64,000 bases of DNA from an uncultured Clostridia bacterium (lineage in GTDB: Bacteria; Bacillota; Clostridia; TANB77; CAG-508), in assembly GCA_934119935.1 (NCBI GenBank), contig CAKOSX010000004.1, forward strand, positions 155,623 to 219,622, in the 5' to 3' direction. Positions 25,580 through 33,960 of this stretch are shown here, piece after piece. Every line of letters begins with the position of its first letter. Position 1 is the first letter of the stretch. The translations under genes were made by a program, and so were the position numbers. The notes beneath the pieces were generated by a model. It was not told the DNA's origin. It searched no databases and saw only the letters and a list, made by a program, of their open reading frames with translations.

Positions 25580-27107
25580 TTATCTGGACCAATATTTTCT
25601 ATCCAAACTTCTATACTGAATTGCTTCTGCTATGTGCTTTTTCTTTATATTCTCTGAATTATCTAAATCTGCTATTGTTCTTGCAACTTTTAAAACTCTT
25701 GTATATGCTCTTGCACTCATTTTTAGCCTTTCAAACGCCAAATGTAATAAATTTTCTGATTCTCCATCCATCTTACAAAATTTTGGTAAAAGCCTAGGGC
25801 TTAATTCAGAATTTGAAAATATGTTGTACTCTTTGTATCTATTTATTTGCATTTTTCTTGCAGTGTCAACTCTCTTCCTTATTTGTTCTGATGTTTCCTC
25901 TACTTCATTCTCCATTAAATTTTCATATTCTACAGGATTCACCTCAACTTGAATATCAATTCTATCTAATAATGGTCCACTTAATTTATTCATATATTTA
26001 GATATAGCATTATCACTACATGTACATATTTTCTCTTTTGAGCCATAATACCCACATGGACACGGATTCATTGAAGCTATAAGCATAAATTTACATGGAT
26101 AGGTTATGTTTCCACCTAATCTATTTATATTTACATATCCATCCTCCATTGGTCCTCTAAGTAACTCCAATGTATTTCTATTAAATTGAGGTAACTCGTC
26201 TAAAAATAGAACTCCATTATGTGCAAAGCTTATTTCTCCAGGTTGTGGTATTTTTCCTCCTCCAATCAGGGCAGTTGGTGTAATCGTGTAATGCGGTGCC
26301 CTGTACTGCCTACTTGCGATAATAGGCTCGTCCTTTGGCATCTTACCAGCCACACTATATATTTTTGTAATTTCTAGTGCTTCTTCAAAAGTTAAACTTG
26401 GTAATATAGAACTAACACGTTGTGCCATCATTGTTTTCCCTGCCCCTGGGCTACCAATTAATAAACAATTGTGTCCTCCAGCAGTTGCCACCTCTAATGC
26501 TCTTTTTACATTCTTTTGACCTCTTACATCGTTAAAATCTAGATTAGAATACGTATTGCAACATTTATATACATTTTTCTCTGCTGGCACTATTGCTATT
26601 TTATTATTTAAATAAGCAATTAATTCTTTAAGATTACTTACTCCAATTATTTCAATTCCATCTACCAGTGCTCCTTCTTTTGCATTATCTTTTGGTAAAA
26701 ATATTTTACTAATTCCCATTCTTTTCGCTTCTAAACAAATCGGTAAAATTCCATTTACTCTTAATATTTCCCCATCTAAAGATAATTCTCCTATAACTGC
26801 TATTTTTTCTTCTATTCTTTTAATCACAGCCATGTTTAATAAAATGGCTACCGCAATTGGTAAGTCATAATATGTTCCTTCTTTTCTTAAGTCTGCTGGT
26901 GATAAATTTACTATAATTCTTCTACTAAAAAATTCATAACCAGAATTTTTTATTGCTGTTTTTACACGCTCTTTTGCTTCTTTCACACTGATATCTGGTA
27001 GCCCGAACTATTTCCCAGCAAGGCATGCCAGATGAAATATCTACTTGTACTTCAATCAAATAGCCTTCAAGACCTCTGAGCGCAATACTATTTACCTTTG
27101 ATAGCAT
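25580..27107 (-). CDS. comM: YifB/ComM-family Mg chelatase-like AAA ATPase, frameshifted
   Basis: Hexameric helicase-like ATPase that aids branch migration in natural transformation. The N-terminal Lon-like fold has MLSKVNSIALRGLEGYLIEV; then Walker A GSPGAGKTMMAQR, Walker B GVLFLDELPQF, SMNPCPCGYYG and a C-terminal Mg_chelatase_C. An extra C near 27005 breaks the frame: GTT-C-GGGCTACCAGAT should read VGLPD. The 33 codons upstream of it are in one frame (27107-27006), the rest in another, with an internal start at 26986 giving 468 aa. Either real inactivation or a sequence error. Gene order comM-dprA-yraN is conserved in bacteria. Confidence 0.88.
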
Positions 27108-27197
27108 TTGTATGCATCACTCCTAAAAAATTAATTATTGGATTACTTCCTTGGATTTAATTTACTCGAAAAAATTCTTTTGATTTGAACTTCAATT

Positions 27198-27226
27198 ATT
27201 GTATACCATAATTTTCCATTTTGCAA
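27198..27226 (-). promoter_or_regulatory. Promoter of comM-dprA-yraN
   Basis: Minus strand TTGCAA (27221-27226), 17-nt spacer, TACAAT (27198-27203). Confidence 0.55.
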
Positions 27227-27308
27227 GTATATTTCATCTTCAAATATCTACAAAATCTGACAATTAGGCTCTACATATCATTTTTATATATGAAATGGTA
27301 CAATGCAA

Positions 27309-27412
27309 TAAGACCTATTTTTATAAATTCTCGACATTTCGCTCTTGGTCGGGGCTTCTTCGAACCCCTCAAAAGGCGAGCTTCCAGTCTCATTTTATAA
27401 AAATAGGTCTTA
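27309..27412 (-). repeat. Palindromic structured element, copy A
   Basis: A 19-bp perfect outer stem (TAAGACCTATTTTTATAAA and complement, 27309-27327 and 27394-27412) encloses the conserved core GGAAGCTCGCCTTTTGAGG (minus strand), inner hairpin GGGG-TTC-GAA-GAA-G-CCCC and GACCAAGAGC. Sequence family with copies B, C and D. It lies right after the nadD stop codon. Confidence 0.7.
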
Positions 27413-27423
27413 CTGAATTTATA

Positions 27424-28026
27424 TTATAGATATAATTTATTTTCTTTTATATATTGCACTATTGCAGCATCTGTATACTCTTTACATTTTTCATAATCTT
27501 CTTTTTTTATTAATTCTCTAATAATTCCAGAACTGATATCAGCATATTGCTGTAAATCTAAAAATTTAAAGTTTTGTCTATTTTTCTTTAATATTTGATT
27601 TTTTTCTATACACTGCTCCAAATTTGAGCCATCTCTTTTAAATATTATATATTGGTAATCTTCTACTAGCTTTTTCGAATCCTTCCAATTAGGTAATTTT
27701 TCGAAATTATCAGCTCCCATTATATAAAATATTTCTGTTTCATCGTTTTTATATTTTTCCTCAATCAGATTAAAAGCCTGTAATGTATCTAGTGTTTCCT
27801 TTCTATTAAGTTCGATGTTTTCAGCCTTTATCTTATCACCACATACTAATTGTAGCATCTTATATCTATATTTTTCATCTATCAAACTAGGTTTATTATA
27901 TAAATTTCCAACTGGAACAAAATATACCACATCTAGATTAAATTTTTCAATTGACATTTTGGCTATATTTATGTGTGCATATGTTGGCGGATTAAAGCTC
28001 CCACCAAAAAAGCCTAACTTTTTCAT
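27424..28026 (-). CDS. nadD: Nicotinate-nucleotide adenylyltransferase
   Basis: Joins nicotinate mononucleotide and ATP to deamido-NAD in NAD synthesis. Nucleotidyltransferase motifs: GFFGGSFNPPTYAHINIA (8-23, with the T/HxxH-type site as TYAH) and the C-terminal SSGIIRELI (ISSTxIR-type). 200 aa is usual. TTGGAGG precedes the ATG. Divergent from rpsT with its own promoter at 28063-28091. Confidence 0.93.
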   Translation of the reverse strand: MKKLGFFGGSFNPPTYAHINIAKMSIEKFNLDVVYFVPVGNLYNKPSLIDEKYRYKMLQLVCGDKIKAENIELNRKETLDTLQAFNLIEEKYKNDETEIFYIMGADNFEKLPNWKDSKKLVEDYQYIIFKRDGSNLEQCIEKNQILKKNRQNFKFLDLQQYADISSGIIRELIKKEDYEKCKEYTDAAIVQYIKENKLYL

Positions 28027-28062
28027 GTTTTATGCTACCTCCAAAAACAAATTTCAGCATAA

Positions 28063-28091
28063 ATTATACGTATTTTTTTACATTTTGTAAA
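28063..28091 (-). promoter_or_regulatory. Promoter of nadD
   Basis: Minus strand TTTACA (28086-28091), 17-nt spacer, TATAAT (28063-28068). Confidence 0.65.
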
Positions 28092-28108
28092 GATTTTGCT
28101 TCTAATCC

Positions 28109-28137
28109 TTGCAAATTTGCTAATTTCATGGTACAAT
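28109..28137 (+). promoter_or_regulatory. Promoter of rpsT
   Basis: TTGCAA (28109-28114), 17-nt spacer, TACAAT (28132-28137); the S20 start is ~40 nt downstream. Confidence 0.65.
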
Positions 28138-28181
28138 AATATGCGTTATAATTACAAACTCAAAGGGAGGTGCAATAGAAC

Positions 28182-28448
28182 ATGCCAAATATCAAATCTG
28201 CAATCAAACGTGTAAACGTTATAGAGAAGAAAACTGCTAGAAATAATATGATTAAATCTGGATATAAATCAGCTGTTAAGAAATTTGAGCAAGCTGTTGA
28301 AGCTGGAAAAGTTGAAGACGCAAAAGTTTTACTTTCTGAAGCTACAAAGAAAATAGACCAAGCTTGTACAAAAGGAGTTATCGTTAAGAATACAGCTTCT
28401 AGAAAAAAATCTGCTTTAGCAAAAAAATTAAATGCAATGAATGCATAA
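28182..28448 (+). CDS. rpsT: 30S ribosomal protein S20
   Basis: Binds 16S rRNA in the small subunit. MPNIKSAIKRVNVIEKKTAR at the start, then FEQAVEAGKVEDAKVLLSEA and DQACTKGVIVKNTASRKKS are the family pattern. 88 aa, very lysine-rich. GGGAGGTG precedes the ATG; own promoter and terminator, so monocistronic. Confidence 0.97.
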   Translation: MPNIKSAIKRVNVIEKKTARNNMIKSGYKSAVKKFEQAVEAGKVEDAKVLLSEATKKIDQACTKGVIVKNTASRKKSALAKKLNAMNA

Positions 28449-28479
28449 ATAAAAAATTGTGCACAGTTTTTTATTGAGT

Positions 28480-28517
28480 AAAATCGCCGTAACATTGGTT
28501 ACTGCGATTTTATTTTT
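28480..28517 (+). terminator. Terminator after rpsT
   Basis: Stem AAAATCGC-GTAAC with complement and an ATTG loop, ending in a T-rich TTTTATTTTT. Confidence 0.8.
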
Positions 28518-28622
28518 CCATTTATTTCAACTATATTTTTCTTCATTTCTGTGTTACTATTTATATAGTAATATTTATATTTTTATTATACATATTATTT
28601 AGTGAGAAAGGATGGCTTTGTT

Positions 28623-28904
28623 ATGCTTTTTTACATAAAAAATTTTTTTAAGAGGTTCTTGTCTGTTTTTGACTTTTCACTTGAACCAAGAGTAAAAATC
28701 CTGATGTACATTGGTATTAAATTTTCTTTTATTTTGGTTTTATTTGCTACATTATTAATGTCAATATATTTAACCATAAATCAGTCATACGTACTCTATG
28801 ACATAGCAACTTCTTTATTCAAATCATTCACAATGTTTATGGCAATTTTCTTTATAAGTGGAATTGCATTTAATACTATTTTAAAAGAAAAAACGAATAG
28901 ATAA
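28623..28904 (+). CDS. Small membrane protein, 93 aa, unknown
   Basis: Two hydrophobic helices (ILMYIGIKFSFILVLFATLL and FKSFTMFMAIFFISGIAF) and a short basic tail. No family recognised. Start taken at 28623 with AAAGGA ~10 nt upstream; a GTG at 28602 is in frame. It stands between the rpsT terminator and a shared terminator before gatB. Confidence 0.55.
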   Translation: MLFYIKNFFKRFLSVFDFSLEPRVKILMYIGIKFSFILVLFATLLMSIYLTINQSYVLYDIATSLFKSFTMFMAIFFISGIAFNTILKEKTNR

Positions 28905-28926
28905 ATTTCTAACCTATATTTTCATA

Positions 28927-28969
28927 AAAAAGATGCACATTTGAAGTTTTCTTCTTTGTGCATCTTTTT
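28927..28969. terminator. Bidirectional terminator before gatB end
   Basis: 13-bp perfect stem AAAAAGATGCACA / TGTGCATCTTTTT between convergent genes; T-runs on both strands. Confidence 0.8.
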
Positions 28970-29024
28970 CATAAAATATTATTTTCTTAAAATTTCATCT
29001 TTTACAGTTTCTATCAATTATTTT

Positions 29025-30473
29025 TTATTTATTCATTTCTTCTATAAACATTTTGTTCAACATTTGTGGATTTGCCTTGCCTTTTGTAGCTTTCATTGCT
29101 TGTCCAACTAAGAATCCTAAGGCTCTGTCTTTTCCTGCTTTGTAGTCTGCTATTGATTGTGGATTTGCTTCTAATACTTGCATTACAACCTCTTTTATAG
29201 CACCTTCATCAGAAATTTGTATCCAGCCTTTTGCTTTTATTATTTCTTCTGGCTTGCGTGTTGTAGCATCTTCTACAAACATTTCCTCAAGTACTTTTTT
29301 TCCTATTGCAGAACTTATTGTTCCCTTGTCTATCAATTCTACTAGACTTGCAAGTTCAGTTCCTGTAAATGGAATGTGTTCTGGCTCTAGCTCTTCCTCG
29401 TTTAATATACGAGAAATATCTGATAAAATCCAGTTGGCAACTGCTTTTGCATTTTTGCATATTTTTTCTGCATCTTCAAACAAGTTTGATAAGTATTTAG
29501 AAGCAGTAAGCAATCTAGCATCTTTCTCAGATAACTTATATTCTTCCATATATCTTGTTTTTCTGCTTTCTGGCAACTCTGGAAGTGATTTTCTTATATT
29601 TTCTATGTATTCATCAGATAATTTTATTGCAACCAAGTCTGGCTCTGGGAAATATCTGTAATCTTGTGCATCTTCCTTATTCCTCATAGAAAATGTTCTA
29701 CCAGATACATCGTCCCATCTTAGTGTTTCTTGCTCTATAATTCCGCCATTATCTAGCACTTCTGACTGTCTTTGAATTTCATATTCTATTGCTCTTGAAA
29801 TTGACTTAAATGAGTTCATATTTTTCATTTCTGTACGTGTTCCAAGTGGTGTTCCTGGCTTATGTATAGAAACGTTTACGTCTGCTCTAAATGAGCCTTC
29901 TTGCATCTTACAATCAGATACTTCTATGTATTCTAATGTAGATTTTAATTTTTTCAAATAAGCATCTGCTTCTTTTGCAGACCTTAAGTCTGGTTCTGAA
30001 ACTATCTCTATTAGCGGAACTCCAGCTCTGTTTAAGTCAACTAAACTTCCCTCGCTAAACTCGTTGTGGTTTAGCTTTCCGGCATCCTCTTCAATATGAA
30101 TTCTTAAAATTCTTATCTTTTTCTTTTCGCCGTTTTCTTCTTCAATTTCTATGTAGCCATTGTTGCAAAGAGGCTTGTCAAACTGTGAAATCTGGTAAGA
30201 TTTTGGTAAGTCTGGATAAAAATAATTTTTTCTATCGTTTTTACTGTCTTTTGAAATTGAACAATTTGTTGCAAGACCTGCTTTTACGGCATATTCTACT
30301 ACTTTTTCGTTTAATACTGGAAGAGTTCCTGGCATTGCCATACAAATTGGGCATGTGTGTGTGTTTGGCATTCCACCAAATTCTGTTGAGCAGTTGCAGA
30401 ATATTTTTGTTTTTGTAGAAAGCTCTGCATGGACCTCTAGTCCTATAACAACTTCATAATCTTCTCTTGCCAT
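29025..30473 (-). CDS. gatB: Aspartyl/glutamyl-tRNA(Asn/Gln) amidotransferase subunit B
   Basis: tRNA-binding and kinase subunit of GatCAB, which converts Glu-tRNA(Gln) and Asp-tRNA(Asn) to the amide forms. Start MAREDYEVVIGLEVHAELST; zinc-type cysteines CNCS...HTCPICMAMPG; KNYFYPDLPKSYQISQ; the C-terminal YqeY-like domain ends the protein. 482 aa is standard. Starts 3 nt after the gatA stop with AAAGGAG inside gatA. Last gene of the gatC-tmk-gatA-gatB operon. Confidence 0.97.
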   Translation of the reverse strand: MAREDYEVVIGLEVHAELSTKTKIFCNCSTEFGGMPNTHTCPICMAMPGTLPVLNEKVVEYAVKAGLATNCSISKDSKNDRKNYFYPDLPKSYQISQFDKPLCNNGYIEIEEENGEKKKIRILRIHIEEDAGKLNHNEFSEGSLVDLNRAGVPLIEIVSEPDLRSAKEADAYLKKLKSTLEYIEVSDCKMQEGSFRADVNVSIHKPGTPLGTRTEMKNMNSFKSISRAIEYEIQRQSEVLDNGGIIEQETLRWDDVSGRTFSMRNKEDAQDYRYFPEPDLVAIKLSDEYIENIRKSLPELPESRKTRYMEEYKLSEKDARLLTASKYLSNLFEDAEKICKNAKAVANWILSDISRILNEEELEPEHIPFTGTELASLVELIDKGTISSAIGKKVLEEMFVEDATTRKPEEIIKAKGWIQISDEGAIKEVVMQVLEANPQSIADYKAGKDRALGFLVGQAMKATKGKANPQMLNKMFIEEMNK

Positions 30474-30476
30474 TTT

Positions 30477-31952
30477 TTACTCTCCTTTCTTAAATTCTGG
30501 TTTATATTTTTCTCTAAATTTTTCTTTTTGCTCGAAGGTATATGCAGCATTTAATATTGTTTCTTCATCGAATCTTTTTCCGATAAGTTGCATTCCTATT
30601 GGCATTCCTTTGCTATCTACTCCACAAGGTATTGATATTGCTGGAACTCCGGCAATATTTATTGAAACTGTACATATATCAGCTAAATACATTTCTAATG
30701 GATTGTTTGATTTTTCTCCAATTCCGAATGCTGTTGTTGGTGCAACTGGTGTTAATAAAACATCATATTTTTCGAAGTTTTTATCAAATTCTTTCTTTAC
30801 GAATGTACGTACTTTTTGAGCTTTTTTGTAATATGCATCATAGTAACCAGATGATAGTACATAAGTTCCTAATATAATTCTTCTTTTTACTTCTGGTCCA
30901 AAGGCTTCACTTCTAGAATTTACGAATAATTCTTTCAAGTTTTTGTAGTCTTTTGCTCTGTATCCATAGCGGATTCCATCGAATCTACCTAAGTTTGAAC
31001 TTGCCTCTGCACACGCTATTATGTAATATGTTGCAAGTGCATACTCGGCAACGTCAAGTGAACATTCTTCAACGATTGCTCCCATTTCTTTGTATTTTTC
31101 TATGGCTTCTTCTAGTTTTGCTTTTACTTCAGCATTTATTCCTTCTCCGAAGAATTCCTTTGGAACGCCTATTTTCAATCCTTTAACATCATTTTTCAAA
31201 GACTTTGTATAGTCCTTTTTCTCTATGTTATATGATGTAGAATCTTTTTCATCATGACCTGCAATCAAGTTTAAAAGCATAGCACAGTCTGTTACGTCTT
31301 TTGTGATTGGTCCAACTTGGTCTAGTGATGAAGCAAATGCAACTAATCCATATCTTGAAACTAATCCATAAGTTGGTTTTAGTCCAACAACTCCACAGAA
31401 AGATGATGGTTCACGAATAGAGCCACCTGTGTCTGAACCTAAAGCCCATGGTACCATGTCTGCTGCAACTGCTGCTGCAGAACCTCCTGAAGAGCCTCCT
31501 GGTACTTTGTTTAGATTCCATGGGTTGTGTGTGATTTGCATTGCAGAATTTTCTGTTGAACTTCCCATAGCAAATTCATCCATGTTTAGCTTTCCTAAGC
31601 TTATTATGTCTTGCTCTTTTAGCTTTTCAACAACTGTCGCATCATATGGTGCAACAAAGTTTTCTAACATTTTAGATGCACATGTTGTTTTTACTCCATT
31701 TGTGCATAGGTTGTCCTTTATTCCAATTGGAACACCTGCAAAACCTGACTTTGTTCCACTTTTTCTTTCTTCGTCAGCCTTAACAGCTTCTTTTTCTGCT
31801 TCATCTAAAGTTGTTGTAATAAAGGCTTTTACATCTTTTTCTTTATCTTCAATTCTTGCTTTGTAAGCTTTTACAATTTCTTCTGAAGATAATTCATTTT
31901 TATTCAATTTTTCCACAAGCTCGTGGACTGTAAGTCTTGTAATATCTTCCAT
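30477..31952 (-). CDS. gatA: Aspartyl/glutamyl-tRNA amidotransferase subunit A
   Basis: Amidase-signature subunit that frees ammonia from glutamine. Catalytic Lys in GVPIGIKDNLC, cis-Ser/Ser nucleophile in GGSSGGSAAAVAADMVPWALGS-type glycine-serine region and DTGGSIREPSSFCGV. 491 aa. Between tmk (15-nt gap) and gatB in one operon. Confidence 0.97.
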   Translation of the reverse strand: MEDITRLTVHELVEKLNKNELSSEEIVKAYKARIEDKEKDVKAFITTTLDEAEKEAVKADEERKSGTKSGFAGVPIGIKDNLCTNGVKTTCASKMLENFVAPYDATVVEKLKEQDIISLGKLNMDEFAMGSSTENSAMQITHNPWNLNKVPGGSSGGSAAAVAADMVPWALGSDTGGSIREPSSFCGVVGLKPTYGLVSRYGLVAFASSLDQVGPITKDVTDCAMLLNLIAGHDEKDSTSYNIEKKDYTKSLKNDVKGLKIGVPKEFFGEGINAEVKAKLEEAIEKYKEMGAIVEECSLDVAEYALATYYIIACAEASSNLGRFDGIRYGYRAKDYKNLKELFVNSRSEAFGPEVKRRIILGTYVLSSGYYDAYYKKAQKVRTFVKKEFDKNFEKYDVLLTPVAPTTAFGIGEKSNNPLEMYLADICTVSINIAGVPAISIPCGVDSKGMPIGMQLIGKRFDEETILNAAYTFEQKEKFREKYKPEFKKGE

Positions 31953-31967
31953 TTGCCAATTTACCTC

Positions 31968-32645
31968 CTATATGTGTTTTTTTACCTCTGTAAAAATCTC
32001 GTCATTTATATCTTGAATAGTTCTAATTTTTCCATCTTTAACACATTTTATTTCGTACCAATTATATTCTTTAGAAAGCTCGCATGCAGCATTATAGGCT
32101 TGTGTTAAATACACTTGATCTTTCTCATGTATGTCCTTTTTTGCCTCATGTGTTATTTTGTTTTCTCTATCTTTCATAAGCTTTGCAGAATATTCTGGTG
32201 GCATATTCAAGAAAAATACCTCTGCTGGAACTGGAAGCCCATATAAATTAAACTCAAAATCCCATAACCAGTCTAAAAACTTTTTTCTTTCAGCCTTATC
32301 TTGAGTTTTTCCTGCCTGATGAACCATATTAGCCGTGGTATATCTATCTGCAAGGATTATTCCACCATTCTCATAGTACTCTTTATATTGTGTTACATAA
32401 GTTGCATATCTATCTGCCGCATAAAATGTAGAAGCAATATATGGGCTAATCGCCTTTGCATCTGTGCCAAACTCTCCAGCCAAATACATTTTAACTAGTG
32501 AAGATGATTGACTATCGTAGTTTGGAAAACTAACAGTTCTATAATTTATTTTTTCATCTGCTAATCTTTTCTTCAAAGTTTCTAGTTGTGTCTGCTTGCC
32601 ACTTCCATCTGTTCCATCTATTACAAATAATTTTCCCATATTCAT
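31968..32645 (-). CDS. tmk: Thymidylate kinase-like protein
   Basis: dTMP to dTDP kinase, or a close nucleoside monophosphate kinase. P-loop GTDGSGKQTQ (~10-19), DR motif ILADRYTTANMVHQ, and a C-terminal region VPAEVFFLNMPPEYSAKLM. 225 aa is a little longer than bacterial Tmk. Gln replaces the common Thr/Ser after GSGK. It sits between gatC and gatA, an unusual insertion into the amidotransferase operon. GAAGGA lies just before the ATG at 32645; an ATG two codons later is equally possible. Confidence 0.85.
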   Translation of the reverse strand: MNMGKLFVIDGTDGSGKQTQLETLKKRLADEKINYRTVSFPNYDSQSSSLVKMYLAGEFGTDAKAISPYIASTFYAADRYATYVTQYKEYYENGGIILADRYTTANMVHQAGKTQDKAERKKFLDWLWDFEFNLYGLPVPAEVFFLNMPPEYSAKLMKDRENKITHEAKKDIHEKDQVYLTQAYNAACELSKEYNWYEIKCVKDGKIRTIQDINDEIFTEVKKHI

Positions 32646-32663
32646 GCGTTCCTTCCACTATTT

Positions 32664-32951
32664 TTATGATATAACCTTTGGTATTTTAAACATATCTCTT
32701 TCTTTTTCTGGTGCATTTGCCATTAGTCCTTCATGATTTTCAAATGTTTTTACTTCGTCTTTTCTAAATACATTTGAATTTTCGTTTGCACCGATTGTTT
32801 CTTGTAAATCATCTATTGGTGCCTTGTTTACAACTTCGGCAAAATTTAAAATATCTTGCAAATTGGCTAAATAATTATCTATTTCGTCATCTTTTATTTT
32901 TAAATCTGCAAGATTTGCTATATGTAATAATTCTTCTTTACTAACCTTCAT
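32664..32951 (-). CDS. gatC: Aspartyl/glutamyl-tRNA amidotransferase subunit C
   Basis: Small subunit wrapping GatA and GatB. Typical pattern LLHIANLADLKIKDDEID, LNFAEVVNKAPIDDLQET, RKDEVKTFE and a terminal KEERDMFKIPKVI-type tail. 95 aa. Start at 32951 behind AAAGGAGC; promoter at 33021-33049. First gene of the operon. Confidence 0.95.
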   Translation of the reverse strand: MKVSKEELLHIANLADLKIKDDEIDNYLANLQDILNFAEVVNKAPIDDLQETIGANENSNVFRKDEVKTFENHEGLMANAPEKERDMFKIPKVIS

Positions 32952-33020
32952 TCTATTTGCTCCTTTCATGACATTTAGTTTTCAAATTAAGTCTTGAAAG
33001 CCTTATTTTTATACTTCCAT

Positions 33021-33049
33021 ATTCTACAATAAAAATGGCGTAAAATCAA
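33021..33049 (-). promoter_or_regulatory. Promoter of gatC-tmk-gatA-gatB
   Basis: Minus strand TTGATT (33044-33049), 17-nt spacer, TAGAAT (33021-33026). Confidence 0.55.
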
Positions 33050-33122
33050 TACTATTTGTAGCAAAAACAAGCTTTTTCTTCTATAAAATCTATTGCAGTA
33101 CTTAATTAGTAAAATGTATACC

Positions 33123-33168
33123 AAAGGCAGATGGAAGTTGAATCGAAATTCAACTTCCACCTGCCTTT
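33123..33168. terminator. Strong hairpin after the 100-aa membrane gene
   Basis: 21-bp stem with one mismatch (AAAGGCAG and TGGAAGTTGAAT arms) and a 4-nt loop directly after the stop at 33173. Confidence 0.7.
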
Positions 33169-33172
33169 ATTT

Positions 33173-33475
33173 TTACGTTATTTTTTTATATGTTACCATA
33201 TAAAATTCGTCTGAACCGTCAATGTGTACTTTTAAACTAGTAGAAATATCTATTATTTCGTATTCCTCCTCATCTAGTTTTTCAAGAAATTCCAAATATT
33301 CCTGCGATTTGGTAGTCTCGAATAAATAGTACTCACCGTAGTTTTGTGTACTTGGTTCCGACGTCCTTTTTTTTACTTTTACAGCCATTGCAACCATGCA
33401 ATACAATATTATTCCAAAAAACGCCAGAACTCCTACATAAAACAAAATATTTCCAATCCTACGCCGATGGTTCAT
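33173..33475 (-). CDS. Small membrane protein, 100 aa, with structured leader
   Basis: One N-terminal membrane helix (ILFYVGVLAFFGIILYCMVA), a basic stretch, and a ~65-residue acidic, probably cytoplasmic or external domain (ETTKSQEYLEFLEKLDEEEY, SDEFYMVTYKK). Unknown family. AGGAGG precedes the ATG, but this site can pair with an upstream CCTCC (see 33478-33505), so translation may be switched. Own promoter at 33562-33590. Confidence 0.6.
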   Translation of the reverse strand: MNHRRRIGNILFYVGVLAFFGIILYCMVAMAVKVKKRTSEPSTQNYGEYYLFETTKSQEYLEFLEKLDEEEYEIIDISTSLKVHIDGSDEFYMVTYKKIT

Positions 33476-33477
33476 AC

Positions 33478-33537
33478 AAGCCTCCTTGCAATCGTCCGGA
33501 GGCTTACACCTCCGAATAGTTTTACCTTTTCAAAGGT
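33478..33537 (-). promoter_or_regulatory. Leader with mutually exclusive hairpins hiding the ribosome binding site
   Basis: On the minus strand, hairpin 1 is CGGAGG-TGTAAG-CCTCCG (33497-33514). Its 3' arm can instead pair with the ribosome binding site: AAGCCTCC (33498-33505) with GGAGGCTT (33478-33485), 8 bp. A further small hairpin (ACCTTT/AAAGGT, 33524-33537) precedes. The layout fits a translational switch; no known riboswitch class recognised. Confidence 0.5.
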
Positions 33538-33561
33538 GTGACAACTCTTGCCAACGTACTC

Positions 33562-33590
33562 ATTATAGCACAAATCAATATTTATGTAAA
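33562..33590 (-). promoter_or_regulatory. Promoter of the 100-aa membrane gene
   Basis: Minus strand TTTACA (33585-33590), 17-nt spacer, TATAAT (33562-33567); leader ~80 nt. Confidence 0.7.
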
Positions 33591-33595
33591 GCTCT

Positions 33596-33757
33596 TTATG
33601 GTTTTAATGCTGTTATTGGCAGTACATATATTCCGTCTGGTCTTTTAACAACAGCATCATATAATCCACAGATTATACACATAAATTTAGGTTTTACTTC
33701 TGCCATTTCGTAAAACTTCTTTAGAGTTTCGGCTGCCTCTTCTTGAAGTAAATATTA
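33596..33757 (-). pseudogene. Possible gene remnant with CxxC motif
   Basis: An open stretch without a start at its 5' end reads YLLQEEAAETLKKFYEMAEV, then KFMCIICGLYDAVV and KRPDGIYVLPITALKP before TAA. It looks like the protein-like C-terminus of a lost gene; an internal ATG (33706) could give 36 aa but has only a weak ribosome binding site. Confidence 0.3.
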
Positions 33758-33797
33758 TAATTATCTTATATTTAAGATACCCCATTTTTAATATTTT

Positions 33798-33889
33798 AGC
33801 AATACTATTGTGCATTTTTTAGCAATTTTGTTATGCACTTTTTAGCAGTTTCATTGTGCAACTTTTAGCATTTTTGTTGTGCGTTTTTT
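33798..33889. repeat. Four 23-bp tandem repeats
   Basis: AGC recurs at 33798, 33821, 33844 and 33867, exactly 23 bp apart. Each unit is AGCA-AT-rich-TTGTGCA followed by a T-run, with a weak internal GCAA...TTGTGC dyad. Confidence 0.75.
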
Positions 33890-33906
33890 ATTTTTATATT
33901 GCAAAA

Positions 33907-33934
33907 GCAGGGACTTCAATCGAATGTTCCCTGC
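33907..33934 (-). terminator. Hairpin after the FGE-like gene
   Basis: GCAGGGA / TCCCTGC, 7-bp stem; on the minus strand followed by TTTTG. Weak to moderate terminator. Confidence 0.5.
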
Positions 33935-33960
33935 CTCTGCATATTAAGTTTCGTGATATT

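Noticed and set aside
27340..27380. tRNA T-loop (TTCGAACCCC) in repeat A
   Set aside because: No acceptor, D or anticodon arms around it; it is part of the repeat's inner hairpin.
33478..33560. Cyclic di-GMP-I (GEMM) riboswitch in the 80-nt leader
   Set aside because: GTAAGCCTCCGG looks faintly like the GEMM 3' strand, but the CAAACC and GGGACGCAAAGCC cores are absent.
33798..33889. CRISPR array
   Set aside because: The 23-bp units are contiguous without unique spacers and no cas gene is near.
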